Below, in pieces: positions 18,220-28,347 of a stretch of 64,000 nucleotides of DNA. The number at the start of each line of letters is the position of its first letter. Position 1 is the first letter of the stretch. Source of the DNA: Paracoccaceae bacterium (GTDB taxonomy: Bacteria; Pseudomonadota; Alphaproteobacteria; Rhodobacterales; Rhodobacteraceae); contig JAHDXW010000004.1 of NCBI GenBank assembly GCA_023383015.1, positions 1-64,000 of the forward strand, given 5' to 3'. A program made the position numbers and the translations under genes. The notes below the pieces were generated by a model that was given only the letters and a program-made list of their open reading frames with translations, was not told where the DNA came from and made no database searches.

Positions 18220-18366
18220 TCAGCCCGGCCGCCGCCGCAGTCGCAGGATCAGGTGAAGCGCGATCAGGACGCCGGCGGCGGCAACCGGGATCCATAACAG
18301 ATCCCAGTTGACGCCGACCAGCATCTTCCGCCCGAAGACATCCTGCGTATAGCGCAGAAGCTGCAT
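18220..18366 (-). CDS. 48-aa single-span membrane peptide
   Basis: A very short gene between the FAD subunit and the cytochrome b gene, starting 3 bp after the FAD-subunit stop. It encodes about 20 polar residues, one hydrophobic helix (about 22-41) and an Arg-rich end (Arg-Leu-Arg-Arg-Arg-Pro-Gly). The basic end predicts N-out/C-in topology. It probably helps attach the exported enzyme to the cytochrome b or stabilises the complex. Confidence 0.65.
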   Translation of the reverse strand: MQLLRYTQDVFGRKMLVGVNWDLLWIPVAAAGVLIALHLILRLRRRPG

Positions 18367-18369
18367 GCC

Positions 18370-19359
18370 TCAGACCGCGAGCGAACGGACCGCCCGGGCC
18401 GCGAGGTTCTGCATCAGCGGGACCTTGAAGTGGTTGAAGTTGAGCGGACGCGCACCGCGCGCGGCCACCCGCTTGACCAAACCCTCGAGCTCCGCGCCGG
18501 GCGCCTCGCCGACGATCAGGCTTTCGACATCGGACATGCGGCGCGGCGTGCACTGCACCCCGCCGCAGACCATCGACGCCGCGGTGATCTTTCCTCCCTC
18601 GGTCCGCGCCGCCATGGCAACGTTGACAAGGGCGAAGTCCCACACGTTGCGGTCGGCTGCCTTCTCGAAGTACTGCCGCGAGCCGGCCCACTTGCCGGGC
18701 ACCTTGACGCCCAGCAGGATGTCGCCGCGTTCCAGCACCGTCATCCGGGTGATGTCGATCTCCGGGCCGATGAAGAACTCGGAGGCCGGCACCTCCACCT
18801 GGCGGCTGCCGCGCTGGATCACCATCACCGCCTCGAGCGCCACCAGCGCCGGGGCAGTGTCCGAGGGCGTAACCGCCACGCAGCGGCTCGCCTCGTACAT
18901 CGTGTGCTCGCGGTTCATCGCCGTCGGCGTGTTGGCATAGCAGGTGTTGCCGCCGGCGCGGTAGCAGGGGAACCCGTCGCGGTAGTAGACGCAGCGGGTG
19001 TCCTGGGCGACGTTGCCGCCGAGGGTGGCGAGGTTGCGGATCTGCGGCGAGGCCACGAGACCCGCGGCCTTTGCGAGCATCGGGAACTTCTCGCGCACCG
19101 CCGCGTCCTCGGCGACCTCGGTGAGGGTGGTTGTGGCACCGATCCAGAGGCCGCCGTCTTCCTGCGCGGTGATCCCGTGCAGTTCGGCGATTCCCGAGAT
19201 GTCCACAAGCGCCGGCGGCTGCTTCACCCGGTCCTTGAACCAGTCGAGGCTGTCCTTGCCGCCAGCGATGATCCAGGCGTCAGGATTGTCCTTTAGGACC
19301 GCCTGGGCGTCCGCGACCGAGCCCGGCTGATAGAGCTCGAAGTTGTGCATCACGTCCAT
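18370..19359 (-). CDS. FAD subunit of Mo hydroxylase, with extra [4Fe-4S] motif
   Basis: A 329-aa subunit of the xanthine dehydrogenase/CO dehydrogenase FAD-binding type: Ile-Ile-Ala-Gly-Gly near 30-34 and Ala-Thr-Leu-Gly-Gly-Asn-Val near 111-117 contact FAD. Directly after lies an insert with Cys123, Cys132, Cys140 and Cys160. In 4-hydroxybenzoyl-CoA reductase and in the periplasmic aldehyde oxidase PaoB, a similar insert binds a [4Fe-4S] cluster. It has no signal of its own, so export would be with the Tat-tagged small subunit. Start at 19359 follows GGGGGAG. Confidence 0.85.
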   Translation of the reverse strand: MDVMHNFELYQPGSVADAQAVLKDNPDAWIIAGGKDSLDWFKDRVKQPPALVDISGIAELHGITAQEDGGLWIGATTTLTEVAEDAAVREKFPMLAKAAGLVASPQIRNLATLGGNVAQDTRCVYYRDGFPCYRAGGNTCYANTPTAMNREHTMYEASRCVAVTPSDTAPALVALEAVMVIQRGSRQVEVPASEFFIGPEIDITRMTVLERGDILLGVKVPGKWAGSRQYFEKAADRNVWDFALVNVAMAARTEGGKITAASMVCGGVQCTPRRMSDVESLIVGEAPGAELEGLVKRVAARGARPLNFNHFKVPLMQNLAARAVRSLAV

Positions 19360-19381
19360 GTCTGTGCTCCCCCGGCTCGGC

Positions 19382-21799
19382 TCAGACCGTGTTGGTCGCG
19401 AGCGGTTTATGGGACTGCGGCATGCCTTCCGCCGCATTGATGATCATGTCGGTCACCACCGGCACGCGGTTGAACAGGTGCCCGCCCAGCGCATCCGAGA
19501 TCGCGCAGATGAGTGCTGCCGATGCCGAACCCTGGATCGGTTCGCCGATCCCCTTCATGCCCATCGGGTTCTCGAAGTCCGGCTGGTCGACCGCCGCCCA
19601 GTGCAGGCCGTCGGCCGGGACATCGAGGATCGAGTAGGGCTTGGAGAGGTAGAGTGCACGCGCGTTGGGACGCCCGTAGGCCGGGTCGTAGATGTGGCGC
19701 TCGGTGTGTGCAAGGCCGAAGCCCATCACCGCCGCGCTTCGCACCTGCGCGGCAAGGCCCATGGGATGGATCACCGTCCCGCAGTCCGCCACCGTCAGGC
19801 ACTCGCGGATGTCGACCTTACCGGTCTCCACATCCACGTCGACCTCGACGAAGCTGGCCGACAGCGCCGGCACCGTGCCGACCTTCGGCAACGTGTCCTT
19901 GGCGACGCCGATCAGCCCCGAGCCGGCCATTGCCGTCGCCGAGGCGATGGTCATCGGGTTGATGTCCTCGGGAAGCTGCTGCCCCGAGTACTTGCCACCC
20001 ATCTCGATCGCCTTCTGCGCCGCCTCGGCGAAGCTGATGCCCTTCGAGGCATCCGCGGTCGCCACCACGCGCTCGTCGCGCAGCTCGTAGTCCTCGGGCG
20101 TACCGCCGAGCACTGCCGCCGCGATCTCCTGCAGCTTGGCCTTGGCATCCATCGCCGCGACCCAGTTCGTCCGCGTCATGGTGAAGTTGGTGTTGGACCC
20201 GAACTGGCCGAGGTTCCAGGGCAGGTGCCGCGCCGTGCCGCCATACTCCAGCACAACCCGGCTCCAGTCGTAGCCGAGCACCTCGGCGGCGATCCGGCTG
20301 GTCGAGGCGTAGGAGTAGGTGCCGAGGTTGCCGACGCCGGTGTGCACGTGAAGGATTCCGTCGGGGGTGATCCGCACCAGCCCGTCGAATCCATTCGAGC
20401 CCGCGGTGTGGAACGCCGACGCGACGCCGTAGCCGCGCACGCGCGAGCCGTCGCGGCTGCGGGATGCCGCCACGCGCTCCGACCAGCGGAACTGCTCGGC
20501 GCCCTTCTCGATCGCGTCACGCAGATAGGCCGAACTGACGGGCCCCTGGGCCTTGCCGAACTTGGCGTCCTTGCCGCCGCCGCCGGGGGCGTTGATCACC
20601 CGGATCGCCACCCGGTCGATACCCAGCTCGGCCGCCGCCTTGTCGAACAACGGCTCGATCATGTTGGCGGTCTGGTTCTCGCCGGGCCCGCGCTGGGCGC
20701 CCTTCGGCACGGTGTTGGTCATGACCGGCACTGCGCGGAAGCGCATCGATTCCGGCTGGAAGACGATCGAGGTCGCGTTGGCGACGTTGTTGAAGTCGGG
20801 GAAGCCCTGGGTCGTACCCAGATCCTGCACCACGAACACGTCGGCCGCGATCAGCCGTCCGTCCTCGCGGAAGCCCAGCTTGGCCCAGCCCTGGAAGCCG
20901 CCGCGTGCATAGCCGTTGTCGTATTCCTCCTTGCGGCTCACGCGCAGCAGGCAGGGACGGCCGCCGAGCTTCTTCGACATCAGCGCCGGCAGCGCCATCA
21001 GCGGGTAGGCGCCCGCCTTGCCGCCGAAGCCACCGCCGCAGTACTCCGCCACGAAGACGAGGTCCGACAGCGGGATGCCGATCAGGTTGGCGAGCCCCGG
21101 CTGGGCAAAGGCCGTCGACTGGGTCGACCCCCAGACATGGCACTTCCCGCCTTCCCAGTAGGCCGCCGCCGAGCGCGGCTCCATCGCATGGTGCGAGTTC
21201 GAGGCGTGCACGAAGCTCTCCTCGACGATCACCTTGGCGGCCGCAAAGCCGGCCTCGACGTCGCCGAAGCTCCACTCGAGCGGGGCGTTGCCGCGCGGCA
21301 ATTCACCCTCGCCGGCCAGCGCGAAGTCGCGCCCCGACCACTTGACGGTCTGCAGGTCGATGCCGCTGCCGACAACGTTGCCGCCCGAGAACGCGTTCGG
21401 CCCGTCGGGCTTGAGGCTCTCCAGCGGATCGACGACGAACGGCAGCAACTCCATCTCGACGACGAGCGCCGCGATGGCGTCGGCCGCCGCCTGCTCGGTC
21501 TCGGCCGCGACCGCGACCACGGGCTCGCCGAAGTAGCGCGGCTGGCTCGACAGGATGGCCTGGCCGGCACCGTCAGGCTGCTTCACGTCGTCCGGTACGA
21601 GCGCCGCGAGGAAGCCGGGCACACGCTCGGCGGCCGAGGTGTCGATCCGCGTGACGCGGCCGTTGGGCATCTTCGAGCCCCAGATCTTGACATGCGCCAT
21701 GCCGTCGGCACGGAAATCCTCGGCGAAGCGTGCCGCGCCGGTGACCTTGGCTTCGATGTCGGGGGGCGTGAAGTTCTTGCCGATGAGTTTGTAGGCCAT
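19382..21799 (-). CDS. Molybdopterin-binding large subunit of Mo hydroxylase
   Basis: An 805-aa subunit of the xanthine oxidase family. N-terminal (to about 130) and C-terminal molybdopterin-binding domains are recognisable; the catalytic Glu is at 753 in Gly-Met-Lys-Gly-Ile-Gly-Glu-Pro, and Gly-Gly-Phe-Gly-Gly-Lys and Arg-Gly-Pro-Gly-Glu-Asn-Gln hold the cofactor. The Ala-Tyr-x-Cys-Ser-Phe-Arg loop of CO dehydrogenase is absent, so CO is not the substrate. Aldehydes or N-heterocycles are typical substrates, but I cannot choose. It lies 3 bp behind the 2Fe-2S subunit gene. Confidence 0.9.
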   Translation of the reverse strand: MAYKLIGKNFTPPDIEAKVTGAARFAEDFRADGMAHVKIWGSKMPNGRVTRIDTSAAERVPGFLAALVPDDVKQPDGAGQAILSSQPRYFGEPVVAVAAETEQAAADAIAALVVEMELLPFVVDPLESLKPDGPNAFSGGNVVGSGIDLQTVKWSGRDFALAGEGELPRGNAPLEWSFGDVEAGFAAAKVIVEESFVHASNSHHAMEPRSAAAYWEGGKCHVWGSTQSTAFAQPGLANLIGIPLSDLVFVAEYCGGGFGGKAGAYPLMALPALMSKKLGGRPCLLRVSRKEEYDNGYARGGFQGWAKLGFREDGRLIAADVFVVQDLGTTQGFPDFNNVANATSIVFQPESMRFRAVPVMTNTVPKGAQRGPGENQTANMIEPLFDKAAAELGIDRVAIRVINAPGGGGKDAKFGKAQGPVSSAYLRDAIEKGAEQFRWSERVAASRSRDGSRVRGYGVASAFHTAGSNGFDGLVRITPDGILHVHTGVGNLGTYSYASTSRIAAEVLGYDWSRVVLEYGGTARHLPWNLGQFGSNTNFTMTRTNWVAAMDAKAKLQEIAAAVLGGTPEDYELRDERVVATADASKGISFAEAAQKAIEMGGKYSGQQLPEDINPMTIASATAMAGSGLIGVAKDTLPKVGTVPALSASFVEVDVDVETGKVDIRECLTVADCGTVIHPMGLAAQVRSAAVMGFGLAHTERHIYDPAYGRPNARALYLSKPYSILDVPADGLHWAAVDQPDFENPMGMKGIGEPIQGSASAALICAISDALGGHLFNRVPVVTDMIINAAEGMPQSHKPLATNTV

Positions 21800-21802
21800 G
21801 GC

Positions 21803-22486
21803 TCAAACCCTCTCTGCGGCTTTCATGACGCCGCGCAGATAGTGGTCGTAGGCACCGCAGCGACACAGGTTGCCGGAGAGCGCGTGGCGGGCCTCGTCGA
21901 CGGTGGGCCTGGGGTTCTTGTTCAGCAGCGCGACCGCCGAGACAACCTGGCCGGGCGTGCAGAAACCGCACTGTGGCGCCAGTTCCTCGATGAACGCCTG
22001 CTGGACGGGGTGCAGCGTGCCGTCGGGCGCGGCGATGCCCTCGACGGTGACGATCTCCTTGCTGCGCACACGGTGCGTCAGCGTCGAGCAGGAATAGACC
22101 GTGACACCGTCAGCCATCACCGTGCAAGCGCCGCACTCGGCGTGGTTGCAGCCGACCTTGGTACCGGTCAGGCCGAGCCGGTAGCGAATCGTGAAGGCCA
22201 GCGTCTCGTTCGGCGGAACGTCGACGGTGTGGGTCCTGCCGTTGACCGTCAGGCTGATCATCCGCTCCACCGCACGGGCGTCCGCACGCGCCGGCGAGGC
22301 GGTGGAGAACAGGTAGGCCGATCCCGCGATCACCGTCCCCGAGCACACCACGCCGCGCAGGAAGGCGCGCCGCGACATGTGCAGGGGTTTCCACAACGGA
22401 ATGTGTCGACCCTCGGGTCCGATCTCCTTGATTGCTGGTCCAGAAGGATAACCGACCGTCGGATCGAATGGTCCGATGCCGTCCAT
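21803..22486 (-). CDS. 2Fe-2S subunit of Mo hydroxylase with Tat signal
   Basis: A 227-aa small subunit. Two [2Fe-2S] sites are complete: Cys113, 118, 121, 133 and Cys173, 176, 208, 210. In front lies a twin-arginine signal, Ser-Arg-Arg-Ala-Phe-Leu-Arg (Arg39-Arg40) followed by a hydrophobic stretch and Ala-Arg-Ala-Asp-Ala. The n-region of 36 residues is long. I choose the start at 22486 because GGGAGGAG lies six bases upstream; translation from the Met at residue 37 would give a standard Tat signal and cannot be ruled out. As in PaoABC, this subunit would carry folded partners across the membrane. Confidence 0.85.
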   Translation of the reverse strand: MDGIGPFDPTVGYPSGPAIKEIGPEGRHIPLWKPLHMSRRAFLRGVVCSGTVIAGSAYLFSTASPARADARAVERMISLTVNGRTHTVDVPPNETLAFTIRYRLGLTGTKVGCNHAECGACTVMADGVTVYSCSTLTHRVRSKEIVTVEGIAAPDGTLHPVQQAFIEELAPQCGFCTPGQVVSAVALLNKNPRPTVDEARHALSGNLCRCGAYDHYLRGVMKAAERV

Positions 22487-24316
<1,830 letters not shown>

Positions 24317-24332
24317 ACCGCCGGCCCTTCGG

Positions 24333-24360
24333 ACGCCCGGCGCCTAGCAGCGCCGGGCGT
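24333..24360. terminator. Hairpin between convergent gdhA and nnrS
   Basis: An 11-bp perfect inverted repeat (ACGCCCGGCGC / GCGCCGGGCGT) with a 6-nt loop, 17 nt after the gdhA stop. The loop contains the nnrS stop codon, so one structure may serve both genes. Confidence 0.6.
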
Positions 24361-25570
24361 TCAGGGTGCGCGCGTCGGCCACCGCCGGCGCATAGGCGTG
24401 AAGCCACAGCAGGAATCCTGCCGCCCAGGCCGCCGCGGCCAGCCCGTGCACCGGCCCCGGCGGCCATGGCGCCACACCCATCTCGGGCAGGCAGCGCAGA
24501 CCCGCGGCGAGGACGACGAGCACCATGCCCGCCCGCGTGCGCCGGTCCAGGCCGAGCGGCCGGCCGGTGTGCATCCGCCCCGCGATTGCCATCACCGCCA
24601 GCACGCCAAGCCCCAGCCCGCCCATCAGCGCCAGGTGCAGCGGCGCCACTTGGCCCCAGGGCGCGCCAAGCCGGGCCGCACCGTAGGCCAGAAGGCCGGC
24701 CCCGGACAGCGCTGCCGATCCCGCCAGCGCCAGCACCTCGGCGCGTCGCGCCGCCCGGCCGACGAAGGCCTCGGCGACGCGATCCATGAACGCCGCACCG
24801 GCTGCCACCCAAAGGAACCCGGAGACCGCCGGCGACAGTGCCGCGATCTCGCCGGCCAGGGCCAGCGCCACGAGGCCCGGCGCGAGGTTCATCCTGCCCG
24901 GATGCGGCCGGAACGGGCTCGTGGCCTCGCTGGGGTCGAGAACGAGATTCGTCACCGGCACGGTGATGCGGGCCAGTGCGAGGCCGAGAAGGCCCATGAA
25001 CACAAGCCCGGCCAGCCTCAGCGCGCCGGCCGCCACCTCGGCCGCGCCGGCCAGCATCGCCAGCTTGGCCACCGCCGCGGCCGTGCAAAGCGCGGCGAGC
25101 CAGCCCATGAACGCTGCCAGCCGCGTCGTCTTCCGCCGTAGCGACAAGGCCCCGAGATGCAGCGTCAGCGCCACGAGCCACACCAGATCGGCCAGCACGA
25201 GCCAGCCAAGCCCGCCCCAGCCCGAAAGCCCGGCAAGGCGCGCCACGCCCCAGGCCGCGGCCATCAGCCACAGCGGACGGCCGCGCAGCCTTGGCGCGTC
25301 GGTCCATTCCGGCGCCGCAGTGGTCAGGAAGCCGATCAGCGCCGCACCCCAGGCGCCGAACACCATCTCATGGGCATGCCAGATTCCCGCCGGCAACGCC
25401 GCCGCCGGCAGTTCGAGCGCGAACACCACGACCCACAGCAGCGGCCAGAGCGCGGCGTGCAGCGCCGCCAACGGAAAGAAGATGCGGAAGCCTTCGTCGG
25501 AAAGCACGGCATGGAGCGGCAGCCGCGGCGGCGTCACCGGCACCCCGCGAAGGTTCGGCACCCCCATCAT
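24344..25570 (-). CDS. nnrS: NnrS family heme-copper membrane protein
   Basis: A 408-aa protein with about twelve membrane helices. The family marker Trp-His-Ala-His-Glu-Met-Val-Phe-Gly is at 64-72. NnrS is widespread in denitrifiers, is induced by NO, binds heme and copper in Rhodobacter sphaeroides, and eases NO stress, though its exact reaction is unsettled. It is the last gene of a four-gene operon with ATGA overlaps throughout, behind an ABC transporter and an FNR/NNR box. This grouping with a NitT-like transporter recurs in denitrifiers to my knowledge. Confidence 0.92.
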   Translation of the reverse strand: MMGVPNLRGVPVTPPRLPLHAVLSDEGFRIFFPLAALHAALWPLLWVVVFALELPAAALPAGIWHAHEMVFGAWGAALIGFLTTAAPEWTDAPRLRGRPLWLMAAAWGVARLAGLSGWGGLGWLVLADLVWLVALTLHLGALSLRRKTTRLAAFMGWLAALCTAAAVAKLAMLAGAAEVAAGALRLAGLVFMGLLGLALARITVPVTNLVLDPSEATSPFRPHPGRMNLAPGLVALALAGEIAALSPAVSGFLWVAAGAAFMDRVAEAFVGRAARRAEVLALAGSAALSGAGLLAYGAARLGAPWGQVAPLHLALMGGLGLGVLAVMAIAGRMHTGRPLGLDRRTRAGMVLVVLAAGLRCLPEMGVAPWPPGPVHGLAAAAWAAGFLLWLHAYAPAVADARTLNARRC

Positions 25571-26316
25571 GCGCGCCGCCGCTCGTCGACGTCATGGACA
25601 TGGGCGAATGCCGGGTCGCGGCCCAGCCAGTCCTGGACGGTGGCGAATACCTCGCGGTCGCTGCGGGCGCCGGGGACGCCGGGGACGTCGCGCAGCCCCG
25701 CAAGGCCGCGTCCGCGCGAATCGAGCACGGCGATGCGGTGGGCCACGCGCGCAGCCTCCATCAGGTCGTGGGTGATGAACAGCGCGGCGAAGCGCGCCGC
25801 CGCGGCGGCGGCGATCACGAGGTCCTGCATCCGCCGCTTCAGCGCCACGTCCAGTGCCGTGAACGGCTCGTCGAAGAACAGGAAGTCCGGTGCCGGCGCC
25901 AGCGCCCGCGCGATCGCGACGCGCTGGCGCATGCCGCCCGAAAGCTCGACGGGGAACTTGGCAAGATCCTCGGGCCCGAGCTCGGCCAGCCGCGCCGCCT
26001 CGGCCACACGAGGGTCGCGGCCGGCACGCGGCCAGCGGGCGAGCCTCAGCGCGAAGGCGATGTTTCCCTCGGCGGTCAGCCAGGGCAGCAGCCGCGGCTC
26101 CTGAAAGACCATCGCGTGGCGTCGGTAGTCCCGTGTCACGCGCCCCTCCCGCGGCTCGATCAGCCCGGCGGCGATGTGCACGAGGGTGGACTTGCCGCAT
26201 CCCGACGGGCCAACCAGTGCCATCACCTCGCCCGGCCGCACCGCCAGGCTGACGCCCGACAGGACGATGCGGCCGAAAAAGGCATGGCCGATACGCGACA
26301 GGCCCAGCGCCGTCAC
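25567..26316 (-). CDS. ABC transporter ATP-binding protein (NitT/TauT type)
   Basis: A 249-aa ATPase with Walker A Gly-Pro-Ser-Gly-Cys-Gly-Lys-Ser-Thr (about 37-45), signature Leu-Ser-Gly-Gly-Met and Walker B Phe-Leu-Phe-Phe-Asp-Glu-Pro, followed by a His switch (Ile-Thr-His-Asp). Closest in style to SsuB/TauB/NrtD. It overlaps the permease and nnrS by 4 bp each. The substrate is unknown. Confidence 0.9.
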   Translation of the reverse strand: MTALGLSRIGHAFFGRIVLSGVSLAVRPGEVMALVGPSGCGKSTLVHIAAGLIEPREGRVTRDYRRHAMVFQEPRLLPWLTAEGNIAFALRLARWPRAGRDPRVAEAARLAELGPEDLAKFPVELSGGMRQRVAIARALAPAPDFLFFDEPFTALDVALKRRMQDLVIAAAAAARFAALFITHDLMEAARVAHRIAVLDSRGRGLAGLRDVPGVPGARSDREVFATVQDWLGRDPAFAHVHDVDERRRA

Positions 26317-27230
26317 CGCTTCACCCCCCAGGGCTCGGCTGCCTCGCGCCAGCGCTCCACTTCCGCCCGCAGTGGCCGGATCAGCCCGTACTCCACGACG
26401 ATCAGCGCCGCCACCGCAAGCAGCACCCAGGCCAGCGCCAGCGCGATGTCGAGCAGCGCCCGGGCCCGCGCAAGCTCGCCGCCGATGCCGCCGGCGTTGG
26501 CCAGAAGCTCGGCCATGACCGCGACCTTGAAGGAGGTCCCGAGCGCGAGCGCAAGCGCGGGGAACAGATGGCTGGCCATCTGGCGCGAGGCCACCGCCAG
26601 AAAACGCCGCACGGGGCCCGCCCCGAAGGCCTCGGCCATGGCGTCAAGCCCGCGGTCGCGCGTTGCCACCCCCTCGGCCGCGCCGACGAAGACGACCGGG
26701 GTCGCCGCGATCAGGATCGTTGCGGCCACCGTGGCGTCCGAGGCGCCGAACCAGATCATCGCCAGCACGATCCAGGCGATCGGCGGCACGCCCAGGCTCA
26801 CCGTCAGGAGCGGCCGGGCAAGCCGCAGCGTCGCCGGCGAATAGCCCGCGGCAATTCCCGCCAGCGTGCCGGCCACGGCTGCCAGGCCAAAGCCCGCGAC
26901 CGCCCGCCAGCTCGTCTGCCCCAGCACCGCCCAGGCGTCGGCATCGGCCAGCACGCCGCGGGCGGCCACAAGCGTGTCAAGCGGGGCGGGCAGGATGAAG
27001 GCGCCGTAGGCCTCGTGCCCCGCCTGCCACAGCGCCGCCAGCAGCGCGAGCGCGGCAAGCCCCGCCCACCCCGACCAGACGAACCGGCCAAGCCGCCCCG
27101 CCCGGTCGCCGGCCTTCCGGGCAAGCCGCGCCCCCCGTCCCGCCCCGATTCGGGCCCCCTTGGGGACGGGGGCTGCTGGCGGCGCGGCGGTCTCGGCCCG
27201 GATGCGGTCGGGGGCGGCGGCGTCGGTCAC
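26313..27230 (-). CDS. ABC transporter permease (NitT/TauT type)
   Basis: A 305-aa permease with a long polar N-terminus (about 50 residues, rich in Ala, Pro and Arg) and six membrane helices. The cytoplasmic loop with the Glu-Ala-Phe-Gly-Ala-Gly pattern near 220 contacts the ATPase, as in SsuC/TauC. Overlaps of 4 bp on both sides. Substrate unknown. Confidence 0.88.
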   Translation of the reverse strand: MTDAAAPDRIRAETAAPPAAPVPKGARIGAGRGARLARKAGDRAGRLGRFVWSGWAGLAALALLAALWQAGHEAYGAFILPAPLDTLVAARGVLADADAWAVLGQTSWRAVAGFGLAAVAGTLAGIAAGYSPATLRLARPLLTVSLGVPPIAWIVLAMIWFGASDATVAATILIAATPVVFVGAAEGVATRDRGLDAMAEAFGAGPVRRFLAVASRQMASHLFPALALALGTSFKVAVMAELLANAGGIGGELARARALLDIALALAWVLLAVAALIVVEYGLIRPLRAEVERWREAAEPWGVKR

Positions 27231-28240
27231 AGCGCGTAGAACTCCTCTCCGGGCAGCCTGCCGCCGATGATCGCGGCATCCGCGGCCGCAATCAGGTTCA
27301 GCATCGCCTCGATCGCTGGGCGGGCATCGCGTGCCGGCGTCGCGGTCAGTCGGCAGTGCGGGATCGACCGCACAAGCACCGGCGCCGGCAGGTCCAGCGG
27401 GGCCGCCGCATGGGAGGCCGCCGCCGCCGGGTCGGCCAGCACCACCGCCGTGGCGGCGGCGAGCGCGTCATGCAGCGGTGCGATCAGTTCGCCATGGGCC
27501 TCCGCAAAGCCCCGTGTCACCGCCAGCCCTGCCTGCGGCACGACCGGACCGAGGCCGGTGACGGCGCCCCACTCCTCCTGGATGTCGACGGCGCGGGCCA
27601 TCGGCCGGCCGGCCTCGGCCCCGCGAAGCACCGCGACGGTCGCCGCCGGCTCCGACAGCAGCGCCGCGTCCACCCCCCCGGCCAGCAGCATCTGCGCCGC
27701 CTCGATCGGGGTACCCGTGGTCACGATCCGGGGCGCGATGCCGTGCCTGGCGATCAGCGCCCGCAGGATCAGGTCGGGCGTGTCGTTGGCGTAGGGTACC
27801 GCGACGGTCCGGCCGTCAATCCCCGCCAGCCCGGCCGGCCCGCCCGCCGGCGAGATGACATGCAGAAGGCCGTTCGTCATCACGTTGACGAGGGTCAGCC
27901 CCATGCCGCGGTTGTGAAGGTTCGCGGCCGCCTGCACCGGCATCACCGACAGGTCGATGCCGCCCGAGGTCAGGCCTGCGCGCAACTCGTCGGGCGTGCG
28001 CCACACGGTGAGGCTTACCTCGCCGGCCAGCCCGGCCAGCGCACCGCTGGCCACCGCCTGGGCAAGCGTCACCGTTGGCCCCGCCGGCGGCCCCCACAAC
28101 GCGAGCCGCGGCGCCGCCGCGCGCAGCACTGCCGGCGCGGCCAGCGCAGCCGCCCCCGCCCCCATCGCAGCCAGAAGGCTCCGGCGGCTCGGCCGGGCCT
28201 TCGCGATCCCCGTCTCCATCCTCGTCTCCATGTCTCGCAT
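27227..28240 (-). CDS. ABC substrate-binding protein (NitT/TauT type) with Tat signal
   Basis: A 337-aa NMT1/SsuA-like periplasmic binding protein. A twin-arginine signal, Pro-Ser-Arg-Arg-Ser-Leu-Leu-Ala, lies near 17-24 and is followed by an Ala-rich hydrophobic stretch. Three Mets could start it (28240, 28231, 28219); the first has GAGG six bases upstream and the third GGAG. Tat export may mean that it binds a cofactor or folds before export. It leads the nnrS operon behind an FNR/NNR box. Confidence 0.85.
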   Translation of the reverse strand: MRDMETRMETGIAKARPSRRSLLAAMGAGAAALAAPAVLRAAAPRLALWGPPAGPTVTLAQAVASGALAGLAGEVSLTVWRTPDELRAGLTSGGIDLSVMPVQAAANLHNRGMGLTLVNVMTNGLLHVISPAGGPAGLAGIDGRTVAVPYANDTPDLILRALIARHGIAPRIVTTGTPIEAAQMLLAGGVDAALLSEPAATVAVLRGAEAGRPMARAVDIQEEWGAVTGLGPVVPQAGLAVTRGFAEAHGELIAPLHDALAAATAVVLADPAAAASHAAAPLDLPAPVLVRSIPHCRLTATPARDARPAIEAMLNLIAAADAAIIGGRLPGEEFYAL

Positions 28241-28333
28241 GCGCCACCTCGGCGGCAGTGCGGGAGCGGCTGGCAGAGAGCGTGGCTAATTCCCGACTGT
28301 TTCGGTCGATAATCCTGCGGGACGGGCTTCACC

Positions 28334-28347
28334 TTGACATGGATCAA
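28334..28347. promoter_or_regulatory. FNR/NNR box upstream of the nnrS operon
   Basis: TTGACATGGATCAA fits TTGAY-N4-RTCAA at all conserved bases. The centre is 100 bp before the binding-protein start. It overlaps the last codons of hypX, so it sits at the 3' end of the hydrogenase run and separates the two transcription units. Confidence 0.75.

Noticed and set aside
19382-22486. Aerobic CO dehydrogenase (coxSLM)
   Set aside because: The large subunit lacks the Ala-Tyr-x-Cys-Ser-Phe-Arg active-site loop, and the small subunit has a Tat signal.
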